A DNA stretch of 64,000 bases from CAWUKT01 sp963923035 (GTDB lineage: Bacteria; Bacteroidota; Bacteroidia; J057; JADKCL01), in assembly GCA_963923035.1 (NCBI GenBank), contig CAWUKT010000002.1:124001-188000 (forward strand), in the 5' to 3' direction. Position 1 is the stretch's first letter, and the number at the start of each line of letters is the position of its first letter. A model generated the notes under the pieces. It was not told the DNA's origin and did no database searches. It was given only the letters and a program-made list of their open reading frames with translations. Positions 1 to 8,393 of the stretch are shown one piece after another. Made by a program: the position numbers and the translations under genes.

Positions 1-743
1 TGCTGTTTGCCCCCGAAGATTCCCTGATCAACAATACCGTCTTTACCGAGTATTTCAAGGGTTTGATCATCCGGACCAAGCCCATCAACCAAAGTCTATC
101 CCGGGAATCGGGCGGTGTATTTTACATCAACCCGTCCACCGACAACTCCATCCTGACCATGTTCTACAAGGACTCGACGGTCGCGGATGACTTCAGCTTT
201 GACATTTCCAGCGTCTCCAATTACTATACCCGCCTGGAGCGGACCGATGTGACCGGCCGTCTGCTGGACATGATCACCCAGCCCGGAACGGATCCCGAAT
301 CAGTGCCGTACAGCGTCATCCAGGCCGGCGGAACCCACAAAGTCTTTGTGGACATTCCGGGCATTCCTTCTCTGGAAGGAAAAGCCATCAACCGCGCCGA
401 ACTGATTCTGCCGGTTGATACCACTTTCTTTGGCGGAGACGACCGTTATGCACCTCCTCCCGGGGTGATTGTGTACGTGGCCAATGAAGACGGAACCGAG
501 GAATTTGATTTGTCCCAAATCGCCACCACGGCTTCCTTCAACCCGACCACCAACCAGTACAATATCACCCTGACGAACAATATCCAAACGATACTGGCCG
601 GCCGTCTGCCTGCCAATGGATTCATCATTGTTCCGGCGGATGGAACCACAACCCTGAACCGCGCAATCCTCGCCGGACCGGGCCATCCGTTCCTGGAACC
701 CAAGTTTAGAGTCGTCTACACCGACTTGCCGACTGGTGGATAA
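1..743 (+). CDS. DUF4270 family protein, C-terminal part (5' end outside window)
   Basis: The frame is open from the first bases of the window (first full codon at base 3) to a TAA at 741-743, so the start and any lipoprotein signal lie upstream. The visible part begins with LFAPEDSLINNTVFTEYFKG. The EYFKGL(I/Y)I stretch and the following beta-rich sequence match my memory of DUF4270, a Bacteroidota family of surface or periplasmic lipoproteins of unknown function that often sits directly before glmS, as here. The glmS start is 40 bases downstream and has its own promoter boxes in that gap. A TTG at base 63 is in frame but lies inside the conserved segment, so it is not a credible start. The biochemical role is unknown. 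Confidence 0.75.
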   Translation, partial: LFAPEDSLINNTVFTEYFKGLIIRTKPINQSLSRESGGVFYINPSTDNSILTMFYKDSTVADDFSFDISSVSNYYTRLERTDVTGRLLDMITQPGTDPESVPYSVIQAGGTHKVFVDIPGIPSLEGKAINRAELILPVDTTFFGGDDRYAPPPGVIVYVANEDGTEEFDLSQIATTASFNPTTNQYNITLTNNIQTILAGRLPANGFIIVPADGTTTLNRAILAGPGHPFLEPKFRVVYTDLPTGG

Positions 744-749
744 CCACCC

Positions 750-779
750 TTTGTGTAATTGACATTTAACGTATAATTG
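750..779 (+). promoter_or_regulatory. Bacteroidota-type promoter of glmS
   Basis: TTTG at 750-753, an 18-base spacer, then TATAATTG at 772-779. This matches the TTTG-N18-TAnnTTTG pattern of primary-sigma promoters in Bacteroidota in all but one position. The last G is four bases before the ATG of glmS, so the predicted transcription start is at or next to the A of that ATG (a leaderless mRNA). Confidence 0.6.
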
Positions 780-783
780 CCTT

Positions 784-2631
784 ATGTGCGGAATTGTAGG
801 CTACATTGGCAAACGGGATGCATACCCGATCATCATCAACGGTCTCAAGCGCCTGGAATACCGGGGCTATGATTCGGCCGGGGTTGCCTTACTCAATGGC
901 GACCTGAATATCTTCAAGATCAAGGGCAAGGTCAAAGACCTCGAAGACCACGTCACCGAGGACTTCTCCAATGTCCACCTTGATGGTGTGATCGGCATGG
1001 GCCATACCCGCTGGGCCACCCACGGTGCCCCCAACAACGTCAACGCCCACCCCCACCTTTCCGAATCCGAAAACTTCGCCCTGATCCACAACGGGATCAT
1101 CGAAAACTATGCTTCCATCAAAAAGAAGCTCGTTTCCCGTGGCTATACCTTTCGGAGCGAAACCGATACCGAAGTCCTTGTCAACCTGATCGACGACATC
1201 TATACCAATTCCAAGGTCAGCGCCGAAGAAGCGGTTCGCCTGGCCCTGAACAAGGTCGTCGGCGCGTACGGCATCGTGGTCATTTGCAAACACGAGCCGC
1301 AGCAGTTGATCGTGGCACGGAAAGGCAGCCCGATTGTGATTGGGATCGGGGAAAATGAATACTTCGTCGCTTCAGATGCGACGCCTTTTATTGAGTTCAC
1401 CAAGGAAGTCATCTACCTGAACGACGAGGAAGTGGCTGTCATTCGCCCGAATGTCATTGTGATCAAGGACATTCAGAATGTCGAGAAGACGCCCCACGTC
1501 GAGACGCTGGAGATGGAATTGGAGGAGTTGGAAAAAGGCGGGTACGAGCATTTCATGCTCAAAGAAATCATGGAGCAGCCCCGCTCCATCGCGGATAGCA
1601 TCCGTGGACGCCTGAATCTCAAGACCCACGAGGTGAACTTGGGCGGTCTCGTGGATGTGCGCGAAAAGCTCCGCAAGGCGCGTCGCTTCATCTTCGTGGC
1701 CTGTGGCACCAGCTGGCACGCCGGATTGGTGGCCGAGTACCTCTTCGAAGAGTACGCGCGCGTGCCCGTCGAAGTGGAATACGCCTCCGAATTCCGCTAC
1801 CGAAACCCCGTCATCTTTGAGGACGATATTGTGATCGCCATCAGTCAGAGCGGGGAAACCGCCGACACCCTGGCGGCGATTAAATTGGCGAAGGAAAAGG
1901 GCGCAACGGTGCTCGGGGTCTGCAACGTGGTGGGTTCTACCATCGCGCGGGAAACGGAAGCGGGCGTCTACCTGCACGCCGGCCCGGAAATTGGGGTGGC
2001 CTCGACCAAAGCCTTCACGGCGCAGGTCAGCGTCCTGTCCCTGATGGCCGTCTTTGTCGGGCAGCTCAAGGGGTCGCTCACCCAGGATGCCCAGAAGGTT
2101 GTCGCCGGCCTGGCTGAGATTCCCTCTCAGGTGGAAGCCATCCTCCAATGCAACGACCAGATCGTCGACATTTCCAATACCTTCAAATCCGCCAGCAACT
2201 TCCTGTACCTCGGCCGGGGCTACAATTTCCCGGTGGCGCTGGAAGGGGCCTTGAAATTGAAGGAAATCAGCTATATCCACGCGGAGGGCTATCCCGCCGC
2301 CGAGATGAAGCATGGGCCCATCGCCCTGATCGATGAGAATATGCCGGTGGTCTTCATCGCCACGCGGGACAATACCTACGAGAAAATCCTGAGCAATATT
2401 CAGGAAGTCGCTGCCCGCGGCGGAAAGGTCATCGCCATCGTGTCCGAAGGCGACAAGGAAGACCTGGACGGCATTGCGGAATTTGTCATTGAGATTCCCC
2501 ATACCGCCGACTCCCTCGTTCCTTTGTTGTCCGTCATTCCCCTGCAACTCCTCTCCTACCACATCGCGGTGATGCGGGGCTGCAATGTCGACCAACCTCG
2601 TAACCTTGCGAAGTCGGTGACCGTAGAGTAA
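784..2631 (+). CDS. glmS: Glutamine--fructose-6-phosphate aminotransferase (isomerizing)
   Basis: Makes glucosamine-6-phosphate from fructose-6-phosphate and glutamine, the first step toward UDP-GlcNAc for peptidoglycan and lipid A. The 615-residue length is usual for the family. It starts MCGIVGYIG; Cys2 becomes the N-terminal nucleophile of the class II glutaminase after Met removal, which fixes the start at 784. The glutaminase domain covers about residues 2-235. Two SIS sugar-isomerase domains follow from about residue 285, with SQSGETADT in the first and the usual C-terminal PRNLAKSVTVE. No ribosome binding site is seen; the promoter boxes end four bases before the ATG. A strong hairpin follows the gene at 2659-2683. 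There is no sign of a glmS ribozyme. Confidence 0.97.
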   Translation: MCGIVGYIGKRDAYPIIINGLKRLEYRGYDSAGVALLNGDLNIFKIKGKVKDLEDHVTEDFSNVHLDGVIGMGHTRWATHGAPNNVNAHPHLSESENFALIHNGIIENYASIKKKLVSRGYTFRSETDTEVLVNLIDDIYTNSKVSAEEAVRLALNKVVGAYGIVVICKHEPQQLIVARKGSPIVIGIGENEYFVASDATPFIEFTKEVIYLNDEEVAVIRPNVIVIKDIQNVEKTPHVETLEMELEELEKGGYEHFMLKEIMEQPRSIADSIRGRLNLKTHEVNLGGLVDVREKLRKARRFIFVACGTSWHAGLVAEYLFEEYARVPVEVEYASEFRYRNPVIFEDDIVIAISQSGETADTLAAIKLAKEKGATVLGVCNVVGSTIARETEAGVYLHAGPEIGVASTKAFTAQVSVLSLMAVFVGQLKGSLTQDAQKVVAGLAEIPSQVEAILQCNDQIVDISNTFKSASNFLYLGRGYNFPVALEGALKLKEISYIHAEGYPAAEMKHGPIALIDENMPVVFIATRDNTYEKILSNIQEVAARGGKVIAIVSEGDKEDLDGIAEFVIEIPHTADSLVPLLSVIPLQLLSYHIAVMRGCNVDQPRNLAKSVTVE

Positions 2632-2658
2632 GTAGAAAACGAAATACAATACATGGAT

Positions 2659-2683
2659 GAGGCTGCTCCTTTGGGGTAGCCTC
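2659..2683 (+). terminator. Rho-independent terminator of glmS
   Basis: GAGGCTGCTCC, loop TTT, GGGGTAGCCTC: an 11-bp stem with two G-U pairs, followed by TCCTGTTTTCTG. It lies 28 bases after the glmS stop codon and before the ECF promoter. Confidence 0.6.
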
Positions 2684-2720
2684 TCCTGTTTTCTGAATTC
2701 CTGTAATTTTTTCACCTTGG

Positions 2721-2754
2721 CTGTAATCTTTGGGGCGGAGTTGATACCTACCTC
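2721..2754 (+). promoter_or_regulatory. ECF-type promoter of the sigma factor operon
   Basis: CTGTAAT at 2721-2727, exactly 15 bases, then GATACCTACCTC at 2743-2754. The same two boxes with the same spacing occur at 4574-4607. TGTAA-type -35 boxes are typical of ECF sigma factors. A second CTGTAAT lies at 2701-2707. The natural reading is autoregulation by the sigma factor encoded at 2794. Confidence 0.55.
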
Positions 2755-2793
2755 CCAAACCCCATCGCCAGAATTGGTTTCCGGCCCGATTGT

Positions 2794-3288
2794 ATGTCAG
2801 ATACACGCCAAGAAAACTTCCTTGAGTCGCTGCAAGCCCACGAAGGCATTGTGCGGAAGGTGGTGTATCTGTACACCGACCGCAAAAACGACCGCGACGA
2901 CCTCCACCAGGAAATCGTGTACCAGGCCTGGAAGTCGTACCCGCGTTTCAAGGGCGATTCCAAATTCTCGACCTGGCTCTACAAGGTGAGCATCAATACG
3001 GCCATGGTGTTCCGGCGCCACCTGGACCGCAACAAGGGCAATCGCCTCGTGGTGGAATCGGACCGGGTCAGCGAGCCCCCGAATGATGCCCGCCAGCAAT
3101 TGTTGTGGGCCATTCGACAGCTGGAAAAGGCCGACCGGTCTTTGATCGTGCTGCATTTGGATGGGTATAAGAATGGAGAAATCGCGGAGATTTTGGGGTT
3201 GAGTAGCAACCATGTCGGGGTGAAGCTGCACCGGATCAAAACGAGGATTGGCAAGATCATTCGAAAGGAGGAACAACCGTGGACCTGA
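2794..3288 (+). CDS. ECF-type RNA polymerase sigma factor
   Basis: A 164-residue sigma-70 family protein of ECF size. Region 2 covers about residues 10-75, with the helix DLHQEIVYQAWKSYPRF and the promoter-melting stretch around KFSTWLYKVSINTA. Region 4 covers about residues 100-158, with the helix-turn-helix YKNGEIAEILGLSSNHVGVK. The start is the ATG at 2794, 40 bases after the GATAC box. The last ten bases overlap the next gene, so the two are probably translationally coupled and form a sigma/membrane-partner pair. The identical promoter boxes before this gene and before 4670 suggest that it drives itself and a downstream membrane operon. The inducing signal cannot be read from the sequence. 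Confidence 0.93.
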   Translation: MSDTRQENFLESLQAHEGIVRKVVYLYTDRKNDRDDLHQEIVYQAWKSYPRFKGDSKFSTWLYKVSINTAMVFRRHLDRNKGNRLVVESDRVSEPPNDARQQLLWAIRQLEKADRSLIVLHLDGYKNGEIAEILGLSSNHVGVKLHRIKTRIGKIIRKEEQPWT

Positions 3289-4547
3289 AAGACTTGTGGC
3301 AGGGGATTTCCCCCGAAGACTTGGGGGGCGAATTGCCCTCGGCGCCCGAAACGCTGGAGCGGGTCCAGGAAGCGACCCGTCCGACGACGGTCCGCATCCA
3401 GAAACTGGTCCGCCAATTCCGGAAGGACCTGCGGGCCTACCTGGTCTTGTTCCTGGCCGGAGTTGGCTACGCCTCCCTCGGAATCTGGGCGGTCCCGCCT
3501 TCGTTCCTCAGTCTCGCCCTTTCCCTGGCCTGCGCCGTGCTACTCGCGCTTCCGCTCCTCGATCTTTGGCCCCAGCTGAACCGCCTCCAGGCGCAATTGC
3601 CGCAGGAAGATCACGCGCAACCCCTCGCCCAGCTGCTCGAAGCCTATGTCGAGGGCCTGGACCGCATTCAATCGCTACGCCAGCGCTTTTTGCGGCGCTG
3701 GCTGCCCTTCGTGGGAATCGTTTTCGGGTTGCGCTTCGCGTGGTTCGTGGCCGGGCTGGGGGATACACTGGAAAAAATCAGGTGGACAATTGCGGGCAAT
3801 ATGGATGGCATGGAGCTTTCAGAAATTCTGAGGTTTACCCGGCAAATCTTTTATGACCTGGCGGGGATCGGGGTGATCGTCGTGGCCCTCCTGGGAGGCT
3901 ATATGATCTTGCGGTACAATATGCCGAAGCTGGCTTTCCAGATCCGCCTGTGGCGGTCGGAATTGGATTGGCAATTGGGCGTGCTGCGGCAAGAGCAGGC
4001 GGGGGCAGCGCCCTCCCGCACCCGCTGGCAACAGCTGTCGATGGGACTCGAACAAACTGCGAAAATGAGCGATTTCCTGGTACTGGTTTTCCTCTTCATC
4101 ACCCTCAGCAGCCTCGGAGCCCATTTGTTCTATACCGACCTTTCCTCCTTCCCCTTCCGGTTGGCTCTCCTGATCACGGGCGCCCTGCTCTATTTCTTTG
4201 GCTTCACTTTTCCCCAACTCCGCCTCACCCGCCAAATCAAGTCCCTCGCCCATTTCGATTCTGTTCCTCCTGCCCAGACCATCCCGACCAAGGTTCGGAG
4301 TTTATTAAAGCTACGGAAGCTGATCATGGGCTGGCCGAGTATCTTGTTCCTGGTGCTCATTATGGGTGGAAACTTTGTCCTGAATGCGTTGGAGCGGCCA
4401 TTCCCCCACGAATTCGCTGATTACCCGAACTATTTCGGAGCCTTGATCTTACCGCTGCTGGTCATTGTCGTGCTGTTGATCCGTCGAAGTGAGGAACGCA
4501 AGGCGACCTGGAAGATTGAAAAGGACCTGGAAGAATTGATGCCGTAA
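3279..4547 (+). CDS. Polytopic membrane protein, candidate anti-sigma factor
   Basis: A 422-residue protein starting at a GTG that overlaps the sigma gene by ten bases. The N-terminus MDLKDLWQGISPEDLGG is cytosolic and resembles the short leader (MDLxxLW) of proteins that often follow ECF sigma genes in Bacteroidota. About eight hydrophobic segments follow, near residues 53-72, 75-94, 141-158, 193-211, 264-283, 292-312, 350-368 and 385-403. I see no zinc-binding anti-sigma (HxxxCxxC) motif and no enzyme motif. An anti-sigma role is inferred only from gene order, overlap and membrane location. It could also be a stress-related membrane protein that the sigma factor simply co-expresses. Confidence 0.7.
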   Translation: MDLKDLWQGISPEDLGGELPSAPETLERVQEATRPTTVRIQKLVRQFRKDLRAYLVLFLAGVGYASLGIWAVPPSFLSLALSLACAVLLALPLLDLWPQLNRLQAQLPQEDHAQPLAQLLEAYVEGLDRIQSLRQRFLRRWLPFVGIVFGLRFAWFVAGLGDTLEKIRWTIAGNMDGMELSEILRFTRQIFYDLAGIGVIVVALLGGYMILRYNMPKLAFQIRLWRSELDWQLGVLRQEQAGAAPSRTRWQQLSMGLEQTAKMSDFLVLVFLFITLSSLGAHLFYTDLSSFPFRLALLITGALLYFFGFTFPQLRLTRQIKSLAHFDSVPPAQTIPTKVRSLLKLRKLIMGWPSILFLVLIMGGNFVLNALERPFPHEFADYPNYFGALILPLLVIVVLLIRRSEERKATWKIEKDLEELMP

Positions 4548-4573
4548 AAAATAATCGACTTTTTTTCATTCCC

Positions 4574-4607
4574 CTGTAATATTCCGCTCCCCCCAGATAC
4601 TTACCTC
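4574..4607 (+). promoter_or_regulatory. Second ECF-type promoter, before the membrane operon
   Basis: CTGTAAT at 4574-4580, 15 bases, then GATACTTACCTC at 4596-4607. It differs from the copy at 2721-2754 by one base within the two boxes, while the spacer is unrelated. The 5' leader that follows holds CCCGGG (4621-4626) and CCCGGG (4635-4640), which can pair as a 6-bp hairpin. Confidence 0.55.
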
Positions 4608-4669
4608 ATAAATCGCGTGACCCGGGACCTTCCGCCCGGGCGCCGTGATCTCTCACTAACCATACAACC

Positions 4670-5239
4670 ATGAAAAGCTATTTCCGAAATTATTTCACCT
4701 ACGCATTCCTCCAGAATGGCTCGTTCATCATTCCCCTCGTGACCCTCTATACCGTACTCGCCGAGGCCCGATTGGCTCCCGAGATAGCCCGCCACCCGCT
4801 TACCCTTGGGCTCGTGATCGCCTTGGGGGCCATGATCCTGGTCCCCACCCTGGGCCTGTTCCCGCGGCACCGCAGCATTTTCAAATCTCTCCGGGGAATT
4901 GCCCGTTCGGAAATGGGAGACGATGAGAAACGAGCCCGGACGCGCCAGGTTCTCCGCCGCTTCCAGGGGACCATGCGCACATTTGATCGGTACTGGACCC
5001 TGGGCTGTGGCTTCCTGGCCGCAGCAGCCATTGTCAGCTTTCATTTCTCAGAGCCAACAGTTGCGGCAGATATGAGTGCGACTGAATCCGCGGGTAAATT
5101 GGCCTTGAAGCTGGGCCTGCTGGGTCTGGGCATCGGCGTCTACCTATTCCGCCGATCCTTTGATTGGCGCGGCCTCCGACGGGCCCTTCACCAACCCGAT
5201 AACTTACTGCAAACCCTTCAAACCGTACGGCCATGGTAG
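4670..5239 (+). CDS. Membrane protein of the ECF operon, unknown function
   Basis: A 189-residue protein that I cannot assign to a family. About four hydrophobic stretches are visible, near residues 18-31, 43-63, 107-125 and 141-160. A charged middle segment (SEMGDDEKRARTRQVLRRFQ, about 80-100) is probably cytosolic, and the C-terminus is rich in Arg, His and Gln. It starts with an ATG 62 bases after the ECF-type promoter. The next gene overlaps its last seven bases, so the two should be made together. Its position suggests that it is a target of the sigma factor at 2794, perhaps an envelope-stress protein, but this is inference. Confidence 0.7.
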   Translation: MKSYFRNYFTYAFLQNGSFIIPLVTLYTVLAEARLAPEIARHPLTLGLVIALGAMILVPTLGLFPRHRSIFKSLRGIARSEMGDDEKRARTRQVLRRFQGTMRTFDRYWTLGCGFLAAAAIVSFHFSEPTVAADMSATESAGKLALKLGLLGLGIGVYLFRRSFDWRGLRRALHQPDNLLQTLQTVRPW

Positions 5240-5463
5240 TCCGATCCCAGCGCTTCCGCGCCCATCTCCGCAAAATCGCCATCGGCGTACTGCTCGCCAT
5301 CCTCATGGGACCTCCGCTCTTGGCCATCCTCAAAGTGGCCCACCAAAAAGTAACCGTTTCTCCCGCTTCCTGGACCCGCACACAGTGGGAAGCCCCTGAA
5401 AACATCAGCCTTTCCCCCGGAATCGTTGACCTGCCGCCCTTTCAACTGAACGCCATCTTTTAA
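5233..5463 (+). CDS. Small single-span membrane protein
   Basis: 76 residues. The basic start (MVVRSQRFRAHLRK) is followed by one hydrophobic segment (about 16-33, IGVLLAILMGPPLLAILKV) and a polar tail of about 40 residues, probably periplasmic. No family was recognised. The ATG lies inside the end of the preceding gene (ATGGTAG overlap). That arrangement, the codon use and the lack of another promoter argue for a real second gene of the ECF-driven operon. It may be a partner or regulator of the 4670 protein. Confidence 0.6.
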   Translation: MVVRSQRFRAHLRKIAIGVLLAILMGPPLLAILKVAHQKVTVSPASWTRTQWEAPENISLSPGIVDLPPFQLNAIF

Positions 5464-5512
5464 CTGTACCGAACCGTCCTGTAAACGTCCTTACTGACCT
5501 CACAAACAAAAT

Positions 5513-5537
5513 AAGGCCACCCAAACGGGGTGGCCTT
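5513..5537. terminator. Terminator hairpin between convergent genes
   Basis: AAGGCCACCC, loop AAACG, GGGTGGCCTT: a perfect 10-bp stem. On the minus strand it is followed by ATTTTGTTTG, so it should end the transcript of the gene at 5570-6022. It may also stop the plus-strand operon. Confidence 0.7.
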
Positions 5538-5569
5538 GCAGTATGGATACTTGTCAATCGAAATCAGAG

Positions 5570-6022
5570 TCACTGGGAAGCGACCAGGCGCACGAAATCA
5601 AATTCTGATGAATCGTTGCGTTCCTGATCTTTGCGGCGGCGGTTGATAAAGCTCGCCGTCTTGGGTTTTCTGTTTTTCTGGAGTTCCTTCAATTCGTCTT
5701 TCAGTGCCTTGGGAAGTTCTGACTTCAGCAGAATCTTCTGTGTTTCCGGATTTGCCGGAACGGACTGGCTCGCCAATTGCTTACACGCACCGATGACCAC
5801 CAATTGGGGGAAGTCACGGTAGAGTTCGTGGAAATTGACAGTACACTGATCGAGGTCGACCAATAACATATCAATATTCAGCCGGGTCAGCAGCCCTTCC
5901 GCTTCCTCCATGTTGTCTACCTGGAAGGCAAAAGTGCGCTTGAGGCCCTTCATAGCCGTTTTTCGCATACTGTCGCTAGCCTTAGAATTGCTGTTGACAA
6001 TAAGCAGATTGAACCGCTTCAT
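5570..6022 (-). CDS. Degenerate response-regulator receiver protein
   Basis: 150 residues. It begins MKRFNLLIVNSNS, like the first strand of a CheY-type receiver, but the acidic pair that binds Mg2+ is replaced by Asn10-Ser11. A candidate phospho-acceptor lies in NIDMLLVDLD (Asp56 or Asp58), and the conserved C-terminal Lys may be Lys100 in ILLKSEL. After about residue 105 there is no output domain, only a charged, disordered-looking tail (KNRKPKTASFINRRRKDQER). Without the acidic pair, normal phosphotransfer is unlikely, so this may be a protein-interaction receiver. It is a lone gene with its own terminator, and no histidine kinase is nearby. Confidence 0.65.
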   Translation of the reverse strand: MKRFNLLIVNSNSKASDSMRKTAMKGLKRTFAFQVDNMEEAEGLLTRLNIDMLLVDLDQCTVNFHELYRDFPQLVVIGACKQLASQSVPANPETQKILLKSELPKALKDELKELQKNRKPKTASFINRRRKDQERNDSSEFDFVRLVASQ

Positions 6023-6428
6023 AATGATGACGTTTCGTAAGTTGACGAATAAAATTTCTTCCTAACAAATGATAGAGCTATTGATCCTGAGATCTTTTTC
6101 TATACAAACCTTTGACATGATGAAGAAACAAAAAAATATTTGATCCCGAAACCCCTCTTTTGCCCAATTTCCTTGGGTTGGTATACACTTTCTTGCCCAC
6201 CAACCCTTAAACTTTTGATAATTAACCGCTTAGCCACCAAATCCCACCCTGGCCCGAAAAACGACATTTTCGGGGATTTTATTACTTGTGGATAAAGGGT
6301 GGATAGCTTCGCTCAATTGTCCCGTTAACAAGACGGCTCCAAGGCCAGCAATGTCTGAAGATCAAGTATCTTTGTGCGGCCCTCCCTGGGTTGGGATGGG
6401 TTGCAAAAAAACGTTCAGGAGAAAAAAA
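6023..6428. other. AT-rich divergent intergenic region
   Basis: About 400 bases between the receiver gene and surE with no convincing gene. It is markedly more AT-rich than its surroundings. An open frame continues upstream of surE from 6288, but its sequence does not look coding and surE has a good start at 6429. TATCTTTG at 6367-6374 is a perfect TAnnTTTG box, although no TTTG lies 18 bases upstream; it would give surE a leader of about 48 bases. Confidence 0.5.
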
Positions 6429-7220
6429 ATGAGCAAGAGAAAGCAAATCCTGGTCTGCAACGACGACGGAATCACGGCCCCTGGCATCCGCGCATTGATC
6501 GAGGTCGCCCAGGAATTTGGCGACGTCACGGTGGTCGCCCCGGACAGCCCTCAAAGTGGTATGGGACACGCCATCACCATCGGGCAACCGCTTCGCCTCC
6601 ATCCGGAGGATCTGGGCCCGGGCATTGAGGCGTATGCTTGCTCCGGCACTCCCGTGGACTGTGTCAAGCTGGCCACGGGTGTCATTCTCAAAGAAAAACC
6701 CGATCTCCTTGTCTCCGGCATCAACCACGGCGCCAATTTCTCCATCTCCGTCGTCTACTCCGGCACCATGTCGGCCGCCATGGAAGGCGCGATCGAAGGC
6801 ATTCCCTCCATCGGCTTCTCTCTCCTTGACTTCAGCCACGAGGCCGATTTCACCGCTTCCAAAGTCATTGTCCGCACCATCATCCGCCAAGCCCTGGAAG
6901 TGCGCCCCGATCCCGAAATGCTCCTCAATGTCAATATTCCCCGCCTTCCCCTAGAAGAAATCAAGGGCATCAAGGTGACCCGCCAAGCCCTCGGGCGATG
7001 GGTGGAGAAATTTGACGAGCGGACGGATCCCCACGGCCGCAAATACTACTGGCTCACTGGCACCTTCGACGACAAAGACCAGGGCGAGGATACCGATACC
7101 TGGGCCCTCCGCAACGGCTACGTCTCGATTTGCCCCGTGGAATACGACCTCACCGCCCACCACGACATTGGGAAGATCAACCAGTGGGACCTGCGGCTGA
7201 CCGAAGATGTAAAGGGCTGA
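6429..7220 (+). CDS. surE: 5'/3'-nucleotidase SurE
   Basis: A survival protein that dephosphorylates nucleoside monophosphates. The chosen ATG at 6429 follows AGGAG and gives 263 residues, the usual size; a longer frame from 6288 adds an unconserved leader. The metal ligands are visible as Asp12-Asp13 in CNDDG, Ser43 in PDSPQSG and Asn99 in SGINHGANF. Other family marks are GTPVDCVK and the YSGTMSAAMEG loop. lpxB starts seven bases after the stop, so the two form an operon. A TAnnTTTG box lies at 6367-6374. Confidence 0.95.
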   Translation: MSKRKQILVCNDDGITAPGIRALIEVAQEFGDVTVVAPDSPQSGMGHAITIGQPLRLHPEDLGPGIEAYACSGTPVDCVKLATGVILKEKPDLLVSGINHGANFSISVVYSGTMSAAMEGAIEGIPSIGFSLLDFSHEADFTASKVIVRTIIRQALEVRPDPEMLLNVNIPRLPLEEIKGIKVTRQALGRWVEKFDERTDPHGRKYYWLTGTFDDKDQGEDTDTWALRNGYVSICPVEYDLTAHHDIGKINQWDLRLTEDVKG

Positions 7221-7227
7221 TCCGCGC

Positions 7228-8340
7228 ATGAAATTGTTCATCATTGCCGGGGAGCCGTCTGGCGACCTGCACGGCAAAAACCTCCTTCAGGAAATCCAAC
7301 GCCGCACTTCCGACCTTGAGGTCCGGGGTGTAGGCGGTGATGGACTCGCCGGCCTCGGCGTCCACCTCGTCCGGCACATCCGCGACACCAATTTCATGGG
7401 CTTCGTCCAGGTCGTCCGCAACCTCGGCAAAATCAAACAGATCTTCCGCGACGTCAAGGCCGACCTCCTCCAGTTCAAACCGGACGCCGTCATCCTCATC
7501 GATTACCCCGGCTTCAACCTCCGCATCGCCAAATTTTGCCGGGAACAAGGCATCAAAGTCCTTTTTTATATCTCTCCGCAGGTCTGGGCTTGGAAAAAGA
7601 ACCGGGTCAAGAAAATCCAGCGGGACGTGGACCGCATGTTCGTGATTCTGCCCTTCGAAAAAGACTTCTACGCCCAGGAAGGGGTCGAGGTCGATTTTGT
7701 GGGCCATCCCTTGTTGGATGAGATTGCGGAAGGCGGGTACAAAGGAAAAGAAGTCCGGGAGGAATTGTTGGGCGAAAAACAGCAACTGATTGCGCTGCTT
7801 CCCGGATCGCGGAAGCAGGAAATCACCCGGATGTTGCCGAAAATGCTCGAAGTCCAAAGCGACTTCCCCGACGCCAAATTCGTCATCGCCGGAGCGCCGA
7901 GTCAGGAGCCGGCCTTTTACCAGGAATTGCTGGGCAATGCCGAAGTGGCCATTCTCCACAACCAGACCTATGAACTGTTGGATGCCGCCGATTACGCCCT
8001 CGTGACCTCGGGCACCGCTACCCTGGAAACCGCTCTCTTCGGAGTTCCGGAAGTGGTGTGCTATGCCGGTTCTTCGCTGTCCGTCTGGCTGGCCCGACGC
8101 CTGATCAAGGTGAAATATATTTCGCTCGTCAACCTCATCATGGACCGCGAAGTCGTCAAGGAATTGATCCAGCAAGAACTCAACCGCACCAACCTGAAAG
8201 CCGAATTGGAAAAGCTGATGGACCCGGTCCAGGGCCAGCAAATCCGCCAGGATTATCTCGCCCTGAAGGCGAAGCTGGGCAACGCGGGCGCCTCCGCCCG
8301 CGCGGCCGAAGGCATGTTGGAATTTCTCCAAACTCCATAA
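7228..8340 (+). CDS. lpxB: Lipid-A-disaccharide synthase
   Basis: Joins UDP-2,3-diacylglucosamine and lipid X to make the lipid A disaccharide, at the inner membrane. 370 residues, normal for the GT19 family. It starts MKLFIIAGEPSGDLHGKNL, the typical N-terminal AGExSGDxxG motif. Later signatures include FISPQVWAWKKNRVKKI, PFEKDFY, VDFVGHPLLDE, LLPGSRKQEI and a GTATLETALFGVPEVVCY segment near the C-terminus. It shares an operon with surE, a common pairing in Bacteroidota. A hairpin follows just after the stop. Confidence 0.96.
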   Translation: MKLFIIAGEPSGDLHGKNLLQEIQRRTSDLEVRGVGGDGLAGLGVHLVRHIRDTNFMGFVQVVRNLGKIKQIFRDVKADLLQFKPDAVILIDYPGFNLRIAKFCREQGIKVLFYISPQVWAWKKNRVKKIQRDVDRMFVILPFEKDFYAQEGVEVDFVGHPLLDEIAEGGYKGKEVREELLGEKQQLIALLPGSRKQEITRMLPKMLEVQSDFPDAKFVIAGAPSQEPAFYQELLGNAEVAILHNQTYELLDAADYALVTSGTATLETALFGVPEVVCYAGSSLSVWLARRLIKVKYISLVNLIMDREVVKELIQQELNRTNLKAELEKLMDPVQGQQIRQDYLALKAKLGNAGASARAAEGMLEFLQTP

Positions 8341-8345
8341 AAAAA

Positions 8346-8373
8346 ACCGACCCTCCTGGACAGAAGGGCCGGT
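8346..8373. terminator. Terminator between lpxB and susD
   Basis: ACCGACCCT pairs with AGGGCCGGT with one A-C mismatch. On the minus strand the stem is followed by a run of eight T, so it best fits the end of the susC-susD transcript. On the plus strand the downstream sequence is not T-rich. Confidence 0.65.
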
Positions 8374-8393
8374 ATTCAAACTGAACCGATAGT

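Noticed and set aside
784..2631. Possible glmS ribozyme upstream of glmS
   Set aside because: Only 40 bases separate the DUF4270 stop from glmS, and the promoter boxes fill them.
4621..4640. CCCGGG hairpin in the leader of the 4670 gene as a fourth copy of the dispersed repeat
   Set aside because: It lacks the lead box, GAGCTC and AGCGA elements; only the GC-rich stem is alike.
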